Origin: Candidatus Zixiibacteriota bacterium | Lineage (GTDB): Bacteria > Zixibacteria > MSB-5A5 > WJJR01 | Length of the DNA stretch: 64,000 nucleotides | Assembly (NCBI GenBank): GCA_036397555.1 | Contig: DASWIS010000008.1 | Location: 62,001-126,000, forward strand | Direction: 5' to 3' | In this document: piece by piece, positions 26,513-35,339 of the stretch | Layout of the letters: each line of letters begins with the position of its first letter | Numbering within the stretch: position 1 is the first letter of the stretch | The notes under the pieces: generated by a model | What the model was told of the DNA's origin: nothing | The model's input: only the letters and a program-made list of their open reading frames with translations | Database searches by the model: none | Program-made: the position numbers and the translations under genes

Positions 26513-27786
26513 AACGCGACGCTGCGTGCTTGCACGCGCGAGCGTGTTGCCTGCCAGGCCCGATGCAATCCGGCGAATGCAAGAGGCATCAGTGTCATCA
26601 TCGGAGTGAGTAAGTAGCGCACCTCCGTCCGAACAGGGAATAGCACGAGCGCTGTGTAAATCACGTAGCCGGTGACCAAGCCAACTAACAAAGTGTCTCG
26701 TCGACGCAAAGCCCACGCTCCCGCCAGAGCGCTGACATAGAATACGATCATAAACAGTCGTCCCAACCAGAACATCGTCGGTCGTTCCCACAGCCAGTCG
26801 CGTGTTCCGGGAATGTAGAACCAGGTGAAGAAAAACTGGCGGACACACCGCCACAGATAACCGGCGGGGTCACGTTGGATGCCGTCGATGGCTGCCATGC
26901 GGAATCGTTCATTGGTCCCCCAATTGAACTGAAACTCCCCACGACTGATCGATTGGTATTCGTCGGTGGCCATCGCGGCTGCCGGGCCCTCGTATGTCAG
27001 GATTCGGTAGTGACGCTCACTCGTCATATAGTACAGCATCGACCAATTGGCGACCATTGGAACAACCCGGCCAAAGTGAACGTAGGTCCTCACGATCCAT
27101 GGAAGAATCAGCGCGGTGTGGACAATTAAGACAATGGCCGCCCAGCGAATGCGGTTCCTCTTGCATATCCAGAACACGACGGTCAGCGCAATGGGCCAGA
27201 ACAGATTGATCGGGCGCACATATGTCGACATCGCAAACGCGATTCCGGCCACTGTTGGCCAGTACCATCCACCTTTATCCCGGTGAGTGTAAGCGGCCCA
27301 GAGGCCGAAGAAAGTCAACAGGAAGAACGGCGGCTCCGACATGAGATTGTATGCGAGATACCGGATCGGGTCGGCAAGCACCATAGCCAGCAGCGCCCCC
27401 ACTCCCCACGCCGTTCCAAATACGGCTCTAACCAGCGACGCAGCGAACACAAACCCCATGTACAGGAATGTAATCTGCACAAAGTGAAAGCCGGCCACTC
27501 CCCCAGCGATGAACAAGTACACGGAAATGATGGCAGGAAAACCGGGCGGCTTTCCGACGACGAGATTCGCGCCGTCGTATGTGAATCGGAGCGACGACAG
27601 GAGATTTTCTGCCATGCGGAGATACTCGAGTCCGTCATAAGTGATGAATGGGTCCCACCGAATCTCACCGATTAGAATGTGAAGCCCCAACAGGAGTGCA
27701 ATCGATACGACCCAATGTCGTCGATCCTTCCGATGATCGGTCGTAGGGCCGCTCTCCGATTGCGCCTGTACTTTGAAAGGTGACAT
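26509..27786 (-). CDS. Membrane glycosyltransferase, PMT/ArnT-like, copy 1
   Basis: 425 aa with about ten predicted helices. The loop after the first helix has YDGLEYLRMAENLLSSLRFT and GKPPGFPAIISVYLF. Further shared motifs are STYVRPINLFWP and PGTRDWLW near the C-terminus. It is a tandem paralogue of the following gene, with conserved spacing of all these blocks. The upstream O-antigen ligase gene ends 3 bp before its start is reached (27790 versus 27786). The locus is likely to modify a surface polysaccharide or glycoprotein. Confidence 0.8.
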   Translation of the reverse strand: MSPFKVQAQSESGPTTDHRKDRRHWVVSIALLLGLHILIGEIRWDPFITYDGLEYLRMAENLLSSLRFTYDGANLVVGKPPGFPAIISVYLFIAGGVAGFHFVQITFLYMGFVFAASLVRAVFGTAWGVGALLAMVLADPIRYLAYNLMSEPPFFLLTFFGLWAAYTHRDKGGWYWPTVAGIAFAMSTYVRPINLFWPIALTVVFWICKRNRIRWAAIVLIVHTALILPWIVRTYVHFGRVVPMVANWSMLYYMTSERHYRILTYEGPAAAMATDEYQSISRGEFQFNWGTNERFRMAAIDGIQRDPAGYLWRCVRQFFFTWFYIPGTRDWLWERPTMFWLGRLFMIVFYVSALAGAWALRRRDTLLVGLVTGYVIYTALVLFPVRTEVRYLLTPMMTLMPLAFAGLHRAWQATRSRVQARSVAL

Positions 27787-27789
27787 GTC

Positions 27790-29199
27790 TCAGGTTGATC
27801 GCAGATCAAGTGATTGGTCCGCACGGTACGCCCATTCGTACCAACAACGCACCAGCATCGCGAAGTACAGTGAGATCGTCAGACCTGAGATCGAATAGAA
27901 CTGATGCGCTCCGTAGAAGTATGTCAGCACAATGCCCCACGCGGCCACCAGCAGTGTCAGTACCATGCGGCGATCCTCGAGTGTAACGCACCGCTTGAGC
28001 GTCTCGTGTCCGAGGCGCAGAACGGTGACGAAATACCAGAGAATCGCGGTAGTTCCCACCAATCCTACCTCAGCCAAATAGGTGATGCAATCATTATGCG
28101 CGCCCAACCCTCGGCTGACACCCGCAAAGGGGTGGAAGCGCCAAAATGACAAGTACTCGTGCAAGTGGCTGATCTGGCCCAGTCCGATGCCCATAATCGG
28201 AGACGACAGAAAGACCTTCAATCCGGTCATCCACAGATAGTAGCGAATGCTCATCGAGGTCGATTCACCGGACAGGACCGACGAGATTCGCCTGGCTGCG
28301 TACGAGAACATCGTCGGACGCGACGCAATCGCAAAGATGATGATCGCCCCCAGGGCGCCAGCCACCAGCAGATACCGACGCTTTACTTTGATGTGGGTCG
28401 GCCAATCCATGCGCCATATGATGACAGTCATCACCGCCAGGCTGATTGTCGCTTGCAGCCAGCCGGCACGGGCCAATGACGCAATCTGTGCGAAGATGAG
28501 GATTAACAGCAGCAGTGCCCAGCCGGCAACATGGCGGCGGTGCTCCGCGGTCAGTGCGTGGACGGCCGTATGGCAGATTGCCAGTGACAGAAATAATGGA
28601 AAGAATGCCCCCATGGGGCCGATCACGCGATCGGTTCCCGCTGTGGCAATGAATCTCAGTACGTTTACAACCGCCATCATCGATGTCCCGACCAGCATCA
28701 ACAGCAGAATGCGCCGTACATCCCGAACGGTCAGCAGTGTGAGCGCTGCCAGGAAAAACATCAGAATCTGCACATGGCGGAGCCAGTTGATTACAGCTCC
28801 GGTGAAGTGATACGCTCCGGGCACACCGATCGCGAAAATGGCGAGCATGATCCCGATCACGCGATTCACCGGGCTGTGCACGAACAGCGACGGCCCCTCG
28901 GCCATGCGGACGATCAGCACACCGGCAAGTATGAGCAGAACCGCGATGTCGACGGGGTATACCCCATTGCGGATGGGAAGCGAGAGCCGCAGATACAGGA
29001 GGGCCACGGCGATGTAGATGCCAAAACGTGGCGCCAGCAGGCACACAGCCAGCGCGACGGTACCCAGCGGCGCCAAAGACCAGTACCATCCCCATTGCAA
29101 CGCGGCCAGCGATGCCGCCATCTGCATCGCCACCAGTCCCACGCAGAGAATCGGGACCGTACGATCAGACGTCAGTATCGGTATCGCTGGCATCAGCAC
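27790..29199 (-). CDS. O-antigen ligase/polymerase (WaaL/Wzy) family membrane protein
   Basis: 469 aa with about twelve hydrophobic segments and one longer periplasmic loop near residues 300-370. That loop contains SSPIMGIGLGQISHLHEYLS and GLGAHNDCITYLAEVGLVG, the HxxxNxYL-like region typical of the Wzy_C/O-antigen ligase family. It would polymerise O-units or transfer a polysaccharide from its lipid carrier. It heads an operon with two PMT-like glycosyltransferases and mobB. The start is uncertain: GTG 29199 or ATG 29193. Confidence 0.82.
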   Translation of the reverse strand: MLMPAIPILTSDRTVPILCVGLVAMQMAASLAALQWGWYWSLAPLGTVALAVCLLAPRFGIYIAVALLYLRLSLPIRNGVYPVDIAVLLILAGVLIVRMAEGPSLFVHSPVNRVIGIMLAIFAIGVPGAYHFTGAVINWLRHVQILMFFLAALTLLTVRDVRRILLLMLVGTSMMAVVNVLRFIATAGTDRVIGPMGAFFPLFLSLAICHTAVHALTAEHRRHVAGWALLLLILIFAQIASLARAGWLQATISLAVMTVIIWRMDWPTHIKVKRRYLLVAGALGAIIIFAIASRPTMFSYAARRISSVLSGESTSMSIRYYLWMTGLKVFLSSPIMGIGLGQISHLHEYLSFWRFHPFAGVSRGLGAHNDCITYLAEVGLVGTTAILWYFVTVLRLGHETLKRCVTLEDRRMVLTLLVAAWGIVLTYFYGAHQFYSISGLTISLYFAMLVRCWYEWAYRADQSLDLRST

Positions 29200-29236
29200 A
29201 ATGAGCGGGCGGCGACCTTTCGACGGAATACCACGC

Positions 29237-29267
29237 GAACACTACGCCGCGTGAGAGTATAGTGTTC
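29237..29267. promoter_or_regulatory. Inverted repeat upstream of the O-antigen ligase gene
   Basis: GAACACTA and TAGTGTTC form a perfect 8-bp inverted repeat separated by 15 bp, 38-68 bp upstream of the ligase start. A second palindrome (GGAGAA-TCCA-TTCTCC, about 29275-29290) follows. These could be operator or leader structures; no regulator is adjacent. Confidence 0.3.
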
Positions 29268-29316
29268 ACATCCCGGAGAATCCATTCTCCAAGTGTGACC
29301 CACGATCGAGGTAAGC

Positions 29317-29850
29317 CTAAGTAGGCGCGACCATGGAGCGAAGGCGCCCCAGATCATCGGCGGCCAGCTGCCCAACCCAGCGCTCGTGTTCGGTGCCGGA
29401 TGGATTGTAGAGGATCGAGACCGGAATCGGTCCCGGAAGATCGAAGCGCGCGATGATGTCGTCGAGCGTGCCGTTGTATACGAGGTTATGGTATGGCAGC
29501 CCCTGTCGGGCGCCGAACTGCGAAACCTTCTGAGACGCTTCCTCGATCGTGGCCGCGACCACATTGTCCATGGAGATGCCAAGCAGCGCGAAACGTTCAG
29601 CGGGCAACGATGAGTGCAGCGCGATCAAGTCGGGAGTCTCCGCGACACAGGGTACGCACCAGGTCGCCCAGAGATTGACCAAGACCCACCGCCCCTGATG
29701 ACTACTCAACAGCGAGTCAATGCCGTCGATTCCCCCGACCGACACCGTCGCGGCGCCCGCCGGGGCCTGATCCGATGCCGCTTTGCATCCCAAAGCGAAC
29801 AAGTACACGACAAGACACAATGAGACAACGGCCCGAGTCGACGATTTCAT
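29317..29850 (-). CDS. TlpA-like thiol-disulfide lipoprotein
   Basis: 177 aa from ATG 29850; the frame upstream of this lacks a signal peptide and overlaps the preceding gene. A lipobox (LFALGC, Cys near 21) indicates a lipoprotein. The thioredoxin fold has the active site WATWCVPCVAETPDLIALH and the cis-Pro strand GPIPVSILYNPSG. TlpA/ResA-type proteins reduce disulfides of cytochromes or other envelope proteins. It lies 20 bp downstream of another thioredoxin-fold gene; both are probably in one transcript. Confidence 0.85.
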   Translation of the reverse strand: MKSSTRAVVSLCLVVYLFALGCKAASDQAPAGAATVSVGGIDGIDSLLSSHQGRWVLVNLWATWCVPCVAETPDLIALHSSLPAERFALLGISMDNVVAATIEEASQKVSQFGARQGLPYHNLVYNGTLDDIIARFDLPGPIPVSILYNPSGTEHERWVGQLAADDLGRLRSMVAPT

Positions 29851-29870
29851 TACGCCCCGGTCGGTTCGTC

Positions 29871-30521
29871 TCAACCTTCCGTCTCTTCGGTCTTCATGAT
29901 TTCCGGCTTCCACTTGATGGAACAGCCGAAGGCAACGGTCTCGCTTTCGCCGATCTTCTTGCCGGAGGTCAGTGCCTCCAGCGCGTCGGTTAACTCACGT
30001 TTGGTGATCTCCGACTCTTTCCTGGCATCGTCGATTCGCCCCTGATACACCAGCGTCCGGGTCGAGTCGAAGAGGAACACGTGCGGCGTCACCGTTGGAC
30101 CGTATGCCATCGCGATCTGCTGACTTTCATCGTACAGGTAGGGGAAGTTGAATTTCGCCGATGCGGCCCGCTCTTTCATTTTTTCGAATGAATCATCGGG
30201 GAATGCGCGGACGTCGTTGCAACTGATGGCAGCGACGCCGATCCCCTTCTTGGTGTAGGTCTCCGTCAGCGTCACAAGGCGATCCTGGTAGGCCACGGCA
30301 AACGGGCAATGGTTGCATGTGAAGACGACCAACGTACCGATCTTTCCGGCGATGGCGGCATAGGTGTAATCCTTGCCGTCGGTGCCGGGGAGCTTGAAGT
30401 CGGTTGCCAACTTGCCGATGGCCAGGGTCGAGACTCCCGGCGGCAATGGTGCCTTTGCGCCCATCAGCACGACAGCGATGATGGCACAGCCCAGTCTTGC
30501 GATCCAGCGATTGATCCGCAT
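29871..30521 (-). CDS. Exported thioredoxin-family (redoxin) protein
   Basis: 216 aa from ATG 30521 with AAGGAGG upstream and a signal peptide (residues about 1-24). The AhpC/TSA-Redoxin domain has FTCNHCPFAVAYQDRL (CxxC), AISCNDVRAFPDDS and TPHVFLFDSTRTLVYQGRID. The C-terminal GCSIKWKPE is typical of this subfamily. The substrate is unknown; a role in periplasmic thiol redox chemistry is likely. It is co-oriented with the TlpA-like gene and divergent from the rml operon. Confidence 0.86.
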   Translation of the reverse strand: MRINRWIARLGCAIIAVVLMGAKAPLPPGVSTLAIGKLATDFKLPGTDGKDYTYAAIAGKIGTLVVFTCNHCPFAVAYQDRLVTLTETYTKKGIGVAAISCNDVRAFPDDSFEKMKERAASAKFNFPYLYDESQQIAMAYGPTVTPHVFLFDSTRTLVYQGRIDDARKESEITKRELTDALEALTSGKKIGESETVAFGCSIKWKPEIMKTEETEG

Positions 30522-30765
30522 TGATCCTCCTTGATGCGATTGAGTACGGGAGTCATCTGAACAATCGATTTCCTCGCGACGCCCGTCGGTTAACACTCTG
30601 ATACGCCTGCCCGGCTCCGCCGTTTCGCGACCTGACTAATTCCATCGCTGAATCTCAGAAGTACACCCGGCATGACCCCGCAGATTGGCTCGCTTTCAGT
30701 GTAACCCCTTTGCTATCATAGTGCTCGATGAGTCCTACGGCAATCGACAAACGGGAGACGGGTTC

Positions 30766-31557
30766 TTGAAGGGCGTCGTGCTCGCTGGTGGCCTCGGGCG
30801 GCGGCTTGGCCCACTGACCGAGATCACCAACAAGCATCTGCTGCCAGTTTGGGATCGGCCGATGATTTTCTATCCGTTACGCACACTGATTGAAGCCGGG
30901 ATCGACGAAGTTCTGATCGTCACCGGCGGCCAAAATCCCGGAGACTTCATGCGCCTCTTGGGCGACGGTCGCCAGTTTGGATTCCGCCAGTTGTACTTCA
31001 CATACCAAGGCGGACAGGGGGGCATTGCCGATGCGCTGGGACACGCAGACGAATTTGCGGACGGCGGCAAGGTCTGTGTCATACTCGGCGATAACATACT
31101 CCAACGCAGCATCCGCCCGCAGATCGAACGATTCGAGCATCAGCACGGCGGCGCCCGCATACTGCTCAAACGCGTCCCCATGCCGCAGCGCTTCGGGGTT
31201 CCCGACATCAGAAACAGGTGCATTGTGCGCGTCGTCGAAAAACCCAGGCGGCCGCCGTCGCCCTACGCGGTGATCGGTGTCTATTTCTTCGATGCGGAAG
31301 TATTCGGCATCATCAAGACGCTTCGGCCATCGCGTCGCGGTGAGCTGGAGATTGCCGATGTGATCAACACCTATTTGCGCCATGACACACTGTCTCATGG
31401 CTTCCAGCCCGGCTGGTGGACCGATGCAGGCACTGTTGAATCGCTGTCACATGCCGGGGTCCTGGCGGCCCGGACATGGTTTCGTCCCGGTGCGCGCGAA
31501 CAGTTCGGACCGGCATTTGACCGCTGGGTCAGGATTCGCGCCGCGCGGTCGGCGTAG
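30766..31557 (+). CDS. rmlA: Glucose-1-phosphate thymidylyltransferase (RmlA-like)
   Basis: 263 aa if translated from the TTG at 30766, giving the canonical MKGVVLAGGLGRRLGPLTEI start with GGGAGA at good spacing. An ATG at 30685 would add an unconserved extension. Nucleotidyltransferase motifs are ITNKHLLPVWDRPMIFYPL, YFTYQGGQGGIADALGHA and VILGDNI. It makes dTDP-glucose, the entry to dTDP-deoxysugars. The GGLGRR loop replaces the usual GGSGTR, and the protein is shorter than typical RmlA (about 290 aa). It is the first gene of an rmlA-C-B-D operon. Confidence 0.88.
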   Translation: MKGVVLAGGLGRRLGPLTEITNKHLLPVWDRPMIFYPLRTLIEAGIDEVLIVTGGQNPGDFMRLLGDGRQFGFRQLYFTYQGGQGGIADALGHADEFADGGKVCVILGDNILQRSIRPQIERFEHQHGGARILLKRVPMPQRFGVPDIRNRCIVRVVEKPRRPPSPYAVIGVYFFDAEVFGIIKTLRPSRRGELEIADVINTYLRHDTLSHGFQPGWWTDAGTVESLSHAGVLAARTWFRPGAREQFGPAFDRWVRIRAARSA

Positions 31558-31597
31558 AGTTTACGAGAACTTGAGCTGCTTGCCACCCATCCCTATC

Positions 31598-32110
31598 ATG
31601 GGCATGATGACTTCACATCCAGACGCCGGGTTGTCAATTGTCGGCGCCAGTGTCCGTCAACTCCTCGTGCATCCCGACGAGCGGGGCCGGCTCTTCGAGA
31701 TTCTTCGTGCCGACGACCCTGAGTTTGTCCGATTCGGTCAGGTCTATGTCACGACGGCACACCCCGGCATGGTCAAAGCCTGGCATCACCATCGTCAACA
31801 GACCGACTACTTCTGCCTGATCCAGGGACGGGCTCGTTTCGCCCTTTATGATGCGCGCACCGGTTCGGCGTCAAGGGGTCTCATTGACGAGATCGTCTGT
31901 GACGGCGACAGCCCGCAATTGATCGTAATTCCGCCGGGAGTGTACCACGGCTTTAAGTGCATCGGTGACACCGATGCGATCTGCATCAACTGTCCGACCG
32001 CACCGTACAACTCCGCCGATCCCGACGAACAGCGGCTTGATCCTTTCGAGAACGAGATTCCGTACGATTGGCGTAGTGACCGGTCGGCAAGTTCTTCGAG
32101 GGCGCTATGA
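31598..32110 (+). CDS. RmlC-like cupin (dTDP-4-dehydrorhamnose 3,5-epimerase family)
   Basis: About 170 aa. Motifs: VRQLLVHPDERGRLFEILRA, AHPGMVKAWHHHRQQTDYFC, VIPPGVYHGFKCIG and NCPTAPYNSADPDEQRL, which match the RmlC/cupin family. It lies between rmlA and rmlB, so 3,5-epimerisation of a dTDP-4-keto-6-deoxy sugar is likely. A related isomerase role (FdtA/WxcM-like) cannot be excluded, because the WHHH motif differs from classical RmlC. Starts at 31598, 31604 or 31607 are close alternatives. Its stop overlaps the rmlB start (ATGA). Confidence 0.83.
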   Translation: MGMMTSHPDAGLSIVGASVRQLLVHPDERGRLFEILRADDPEFVRFGQVYVTTAHPGMVKAWHHHRQQTDYFCLIQGRARFALYDARTGSASRGLIDEIVCDGDSPQLIVIPPGVYHGFKCIGDTDAICINCPTAPYNSADPDEQRLDPFENEIPYDWRSDRSASSSRAL

Positions 32111-33114
32111 GACTTCTCGTCACCGGCGGCTGCGGATTCCTGGGATCGCACTTCATTCGTGCGTGGCTGGCGGCGCACTCGGATGACACGGTCATCAATG
32201 TCGATCGCATGACATATGCCGGGGCACACGAGAATCTGCAAGAGGCGCTGGAAAACCCGCATTACCACCATGTCCGGCTCGATGTTGCCGATGAATCGGG
32301 ACTCAATGCGCTGTGGACCGAGCCCTTCGGCTTGATCGTTCACTTTGCCGCCGAAACACATGTCGACCGCTCGCTGGAGAATGCCGCGCAGTTCGTCAAA
32401 ACGAATGTGCTGGGGACCCAAGCGCTGCTCTCGTCGGTCGCCCAGCATGAGGAGACCGAGCCGGTTGTCATTATCGTGTCATCCGACGAAGTCTACGGTC
32501 CCACGCCCAAAGGCGCGATCTTCGGGACCGGCGAGGCGCTGCGTCCGACCAGTCCCTACGCCGCCAGCAAGGCGGCGGCCGACTGGCTGGCGCTCTCGTA
32601 CGCCAAGACGTATGGCCTTGATGTCACCATCGTCCGTTCGGTGAACGTGTACGGCCCGCGCCAGTATCCGGAGAAACTCATTCCGCTGTTTGTCACGCGC
32701 ACGCTGTCCGGTGAACCGCTGCCCTTGTACGGCCACGGACGCCAGAAGCGCTGTTGGCTGTATATCGACGATTTCGTCGCCGGGATGATGGCGTTGCTCT
32801 CCGATCATCCGACGCGTCGCGACAAGCTGGTCTGGCATCTGGGGTCGCGCGATGAACTGGAGAACCGCGCCATCGCCGATATGATCTGTTCGTTATGCGC
32901 CGCCGATCAATCGCTCATCCAGTCGGTCGCCGACCGTCCGGGGCACGACCCGCGTTATGCGCTCGATTACACGCACACCGCCCGCGCCTTCGCCTGGGAA
33001 CCGCGTGTGCCCTTCACTGTCGGGCTGGCGCAGACCGTTGATTGGATCCGCGATCATCTCGATTGGTGCCACGAGCGCACCGGCTGGACACCCGCTTTCC
33101 TGCGAGAATCGTAG
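32107..33114 (+). CDS. rmlB: dTDP-glucose 4,6-dehydratase RmlB
   Basis: 335 aa, an extended short-chain dehydrogenase. It has the NAD site TGGCGFLGSHFIRAWL, the motif VSSDEVYGPTPKG and the catalytic SPYAASKAAADWLALSYAKT (YxxxK). Further family motifs are NVYGPRQYPEKLIPLFV and WLYIDDFV. It produces dTDP-4-keto-6-deoxyglucose. It starts inside the stop of the cupin gene (ATGA overlap) and is followed 9 bp later by rmlD. Confidence 0.95.
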   Translation: MRLLVTGGCGFLGSHFIRAWLAAHSDDTVINVDRMTYAGAHENLQEALENPHYHHVRLDVADESGLNALWTEPFGLIVHFAAETHVDRSLENAAQFVKTNVLGTQALLSSVAQHEETEPVVIIVSSDEVYGPTPKGAIFGTGEALRPTSPYAASKAAADWLALSYAKTYGLDVTIVRSVNVYGPRQYPEKLIPLFVTRTLSGEPLPLYGHGRQKRCWLYIDDFVAGMMALLSDHPTRRDKLVWHLGSRDELENRAIADMICSLCAADQSLIQSVADRPGHDPRYALDYTHTARAFAWEPRVPFTVGLAQTVDWIRDHLDWCHERTGWTPAFLRES

Positions 33115-33123
33115 AGGGCCACG

Positions 33124-34053
33124 TTGCGCACGGATTCGCCTGCCTTCGGCGGCTCACCACGAGTCGCGATCACCGGCGCATCAGGTTTGCTGGGGCAAGA
33201 GCTGATCGGCCAACTGCTTGCGGTGAGCCGAGCCGAATCGTCGGGACGTCAACCCTCCGTCTTCGCCGGATTGCATCAATCGCGCTGGATGCTGCCGACC
33301 GGTGTTGTTCCCTTGCCGCTGGATCTGTACCGGGAACGCACTGTACGCGCGTTCGTCGAGGCGGCGCAAGCCGACTGGATCATTCACACCGCCGCCCTGA
33401 CCGATGTCGACCGCTGCGAGCGCGAACCGGAACTCGCGCAGGAACTGAATGCCAAAGCGACACAGCGTTTGTGCGAGGCGGTCTCCGGCACGCCGACGCG
33501 GATCGTCTATCTCTCGACTGACTATGTCTTCAAGGGCACTCATGGTCCCTACGCCGAAGACGCAGTCCCCAATCCGATCAATGTCTATGGCCGCACAAAG
33601 CTTGAAGGCGAAGCGACCATTCGCCTTTCAGGTGATCAGCATGTCATCGTCCGCACAGCCAGTGTCATAGGACCGTGGCGCAAGACATTCCTCGATGGTA
33701 TGGTCGAAATGATGCGCGATAACCCGCCATTGCGTGCCGCCATCGATCAACGTTCCAACATCACGCCGGTCGACCATCTGGCGAAGGCCGTCATCGAAAT
33801 CGTGGAACACAGGCGATCGGGCGTGTTTCATATCGCCGGAGGCGAGATCATCTCGCGCTACGAATTGGCTATTCGACTCGCTCAGTTGCTCAAATTGTCG
33901 GAGAATGCCGTTAAAGCTGTCCCGTACGAATCCTTGGGGCGTGATGCGAAAAGGCCGCTGCAGGGGGGGCTGCTGGCCCGGCAATCACAGCTATCGGCCA
34001 CGGCACCCTCAATCGAAGAGTCCTTGAGCCGTTGGATTAACATGCGATCATGA
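33124..34053 (+). CDS. rmlD: dTDP-4-dehydrorhamnose reductase RmlD
   Basis: 309 aa starting at TTG 33124, with residues 1-12 unconserved. The NAD(P) site ITGASGLLGQELIGQLL is followed by WIIHTAALTDVDRCEREPE, LSTDYVFKGTHGPYAEDA and NPINVYGRTKLEGEATIR, all diagnostic of RmlD. It reduces the 4-keto sugar to dTDP-rhamnose or a related deoxysugar. It ends the rmlA-C-B-D operon and converges on the DUF486 gene. Confidence 0.93.
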   Translation: MRTDSPAFGGSPRVAITGASGLLGQELIGQLLAVSRAESSGRQPSVFAGLHQSRWMLPTGVVPLPLDLYRERTVRAFVEAAQADWIIHTAALTDVDRCEREPELAQELNAKATQRLCEAVSGTPTRIVYLSTDYVFKGTHGPYAEDAVPNPINVYGRTKLEGEATIRLSGDQHVIVRTASVIGPWRKTFLDGMVEMMRDNPPLRAAIDQRSNITPVDHLAKAVIEIVEHRRSGVFHIAGGEIISRYELAIRLAQLLKLSENAVKAVPYESLGRDAKRPLQGGLLARQSQLSATAPSIEESLSRWINMRS

Positions 34054-34067
34054 CGCCACGGGGCCGA

Positions 34068-34418
34068 TCATCGTGCCTGGTCGGTTACGCCTTGCGGCCA
34101 AAAGGCAAAGCCGACCGCGGCAACAATCAGGGCAAACGAAATCAGATGATTCCAGCGCGGGCTTTCTCCGAGATACAGCATCGCAAAGACCCAAAAGACC
34201 ACCAGCGTGATGACTTCCTGAATGATCTTCAACTGCGTCGCCGAAAATGTCCCATAGCCGATGCGGTTGGCGGGCACCTGGAGGCAGTACTCGAAGAACG
34301 CGATCAGCCAACTGACGGCGATCACCTTCCAGAGCGCGGTCGACTTGTATTTCAGATGACCATACCAGGCCACGGTCATGAAGAGATTGCTAAGGACCAA
34401 CAAGACGATGGTCAGCAT
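34068..34418 (-). CDS. DMT-like small membrane protein, DUF486
   Basis: 116 aa with four membrane helices. The family signature is visible in LSNLFMTVAWYGHLKY, SWLIAFFEYCLQVPANRIGY, TFSATQLKIIQEVITLVVF and AMLYLGESPRWNHLISFALI. DUF486 proteins are small drug/metabolite-transporter-like membrane proteins of unknown substrate. It stands alone between the convergent rmlD gene and the ABC exporter genes. Confidence 0.88.
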   Translation of the reverse strand: MLTIVLLVLSNLFMTVAWYGHLKYKSTALWKVIAVSWLIAFFEYCLQVPANRIGYGTFSATQLKIIQEVITLVVFWVFAMLYLGESPRWNHLISFALIVAAVGFAFWPQGVTDQAR

Positions 34419-34609
34419 CGGTCAGATCCCCCGTTACCGGCCGTTTGGCGCCGGATGATGAGGAGCGATGGTAGGAAGAATTCGTGGGGTTGTCACGAGG
34501 GTTTGCACCGATCCTCACCCCGCCCCCCGCATAGGGTAGTACAGGCGGCCCTGTCGCGAGTGAGGATTTATGATTCGATCGGTCGCCGATTGGCGCCGAT
34601 GAATGTGGC

Positions 34610-35323
34610 CTATGCCGGCTGACCGTTGCCGTTTTCAAGACGGCCGTCGCGCATGTGCAGGGTGCGTTCGGTGCGCATCGGCATGTTGGGATCGTGGGTA
34701 ATCACCATGATCGTGTGCCCCTGCTTCCAGAGTTCCTCGAAGAGGTCGACGATTTCAAGCCCGGAGGCGGTGTCGAGGTTGCCGGTCGGTTCGTCGGCCA
34801 GAATCAAAGCCGGATTGTTCACCAGCGCCCGCGCAATCGCGCAACGCTGCATCTGGCCCCCGGATAGCTCGGTCGGTTTGTGATCAAGCCGGTCGCCCAG
34901 CCCGACGCGCGTCAACACTTCAGTGGCCCGCTCACGACGACGTTTGGCCGCAACGCCCTTAAACACCATCGGCAGTTCGACATTCTCCAACGCGGTCGCA
35001 TAGGGGAGGAGATTGAAGTTCTGAAAGACAAAGCCGATCTGCTCGTTGCGGATTTCGGCGAGACGATTCAGCGGCAGGCCGGCGATTTGTTCGCCGTTGA
35101 AGTGGTAGTGCCCTTCACTGGGGACATCGAGACAACCGAGGATGTTCATCAAAGTCGACTTCCCCGAGCCCGACGGTCCGACCAGCGTCATAAACTCGCC
35201 GCGGCGTACCTGCAGATTGATCCCGCGCAGCGCCTCGACTTTGACTTTGCCGGTATCATAGACTTTGCAGACCTGTTTTAAGTCGATGATGTTTCCGTTC
35301 TGCGTCATTGGTGAATCTCCCAT
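34610..35323 (-). CDS. ABC transporter ATPase, LolD/MacB type
   Basis: 237 aa with Walker A (GPSGSGKSTLMNIL), Q-loop (FVFQNFNLLPY), signature (LSGGQMQRCAIARAL) and Walker B (ALILADEPTGNLD). The D-loop and MacB-type ending (ITHDPNMPMRTERTLHMRDG) are present. This LolD/MacB class powers FtsX-type mechanotransmission exporters. Translation may start at 35323 or at the in-frame ATG giving MTQNGNII. Two FtsX-type permease genes and an adaptor gene lie just upstream on the same strand. Confidence 0.93.
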   Translation of the reverse strand: MGDSPMTQNGNIIDLKQVCKVYDTGKVKVEALRGINLQVRRGEFMTLVGPSGSGKSTLMNILGCLDVPSEGHYHFNGEQIAGLPLNRLAEIRNEQIGFVFQNFNLLPYATALENVELPMVFKGVAAKRRRERATEVLTRVGLGDRLDHKPTELSGGQMQRCAIARALVNNPALILADEPTGNLDTASGLEIVDLFEELWKQGHTIMVITHDPNMPMRTERTLHMRDGRLENGNGQPA

Positions 35324-35339
35324 TCCGCTCCAAATTGCA

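Noticed and set aside
25238-26854. 538-aa glycosyltransferase frame
   Set aside because: The first 114 residues lie in the paralogue's coding sequence in another frame. The ATG at 26512 restores the conserved N-terminus.
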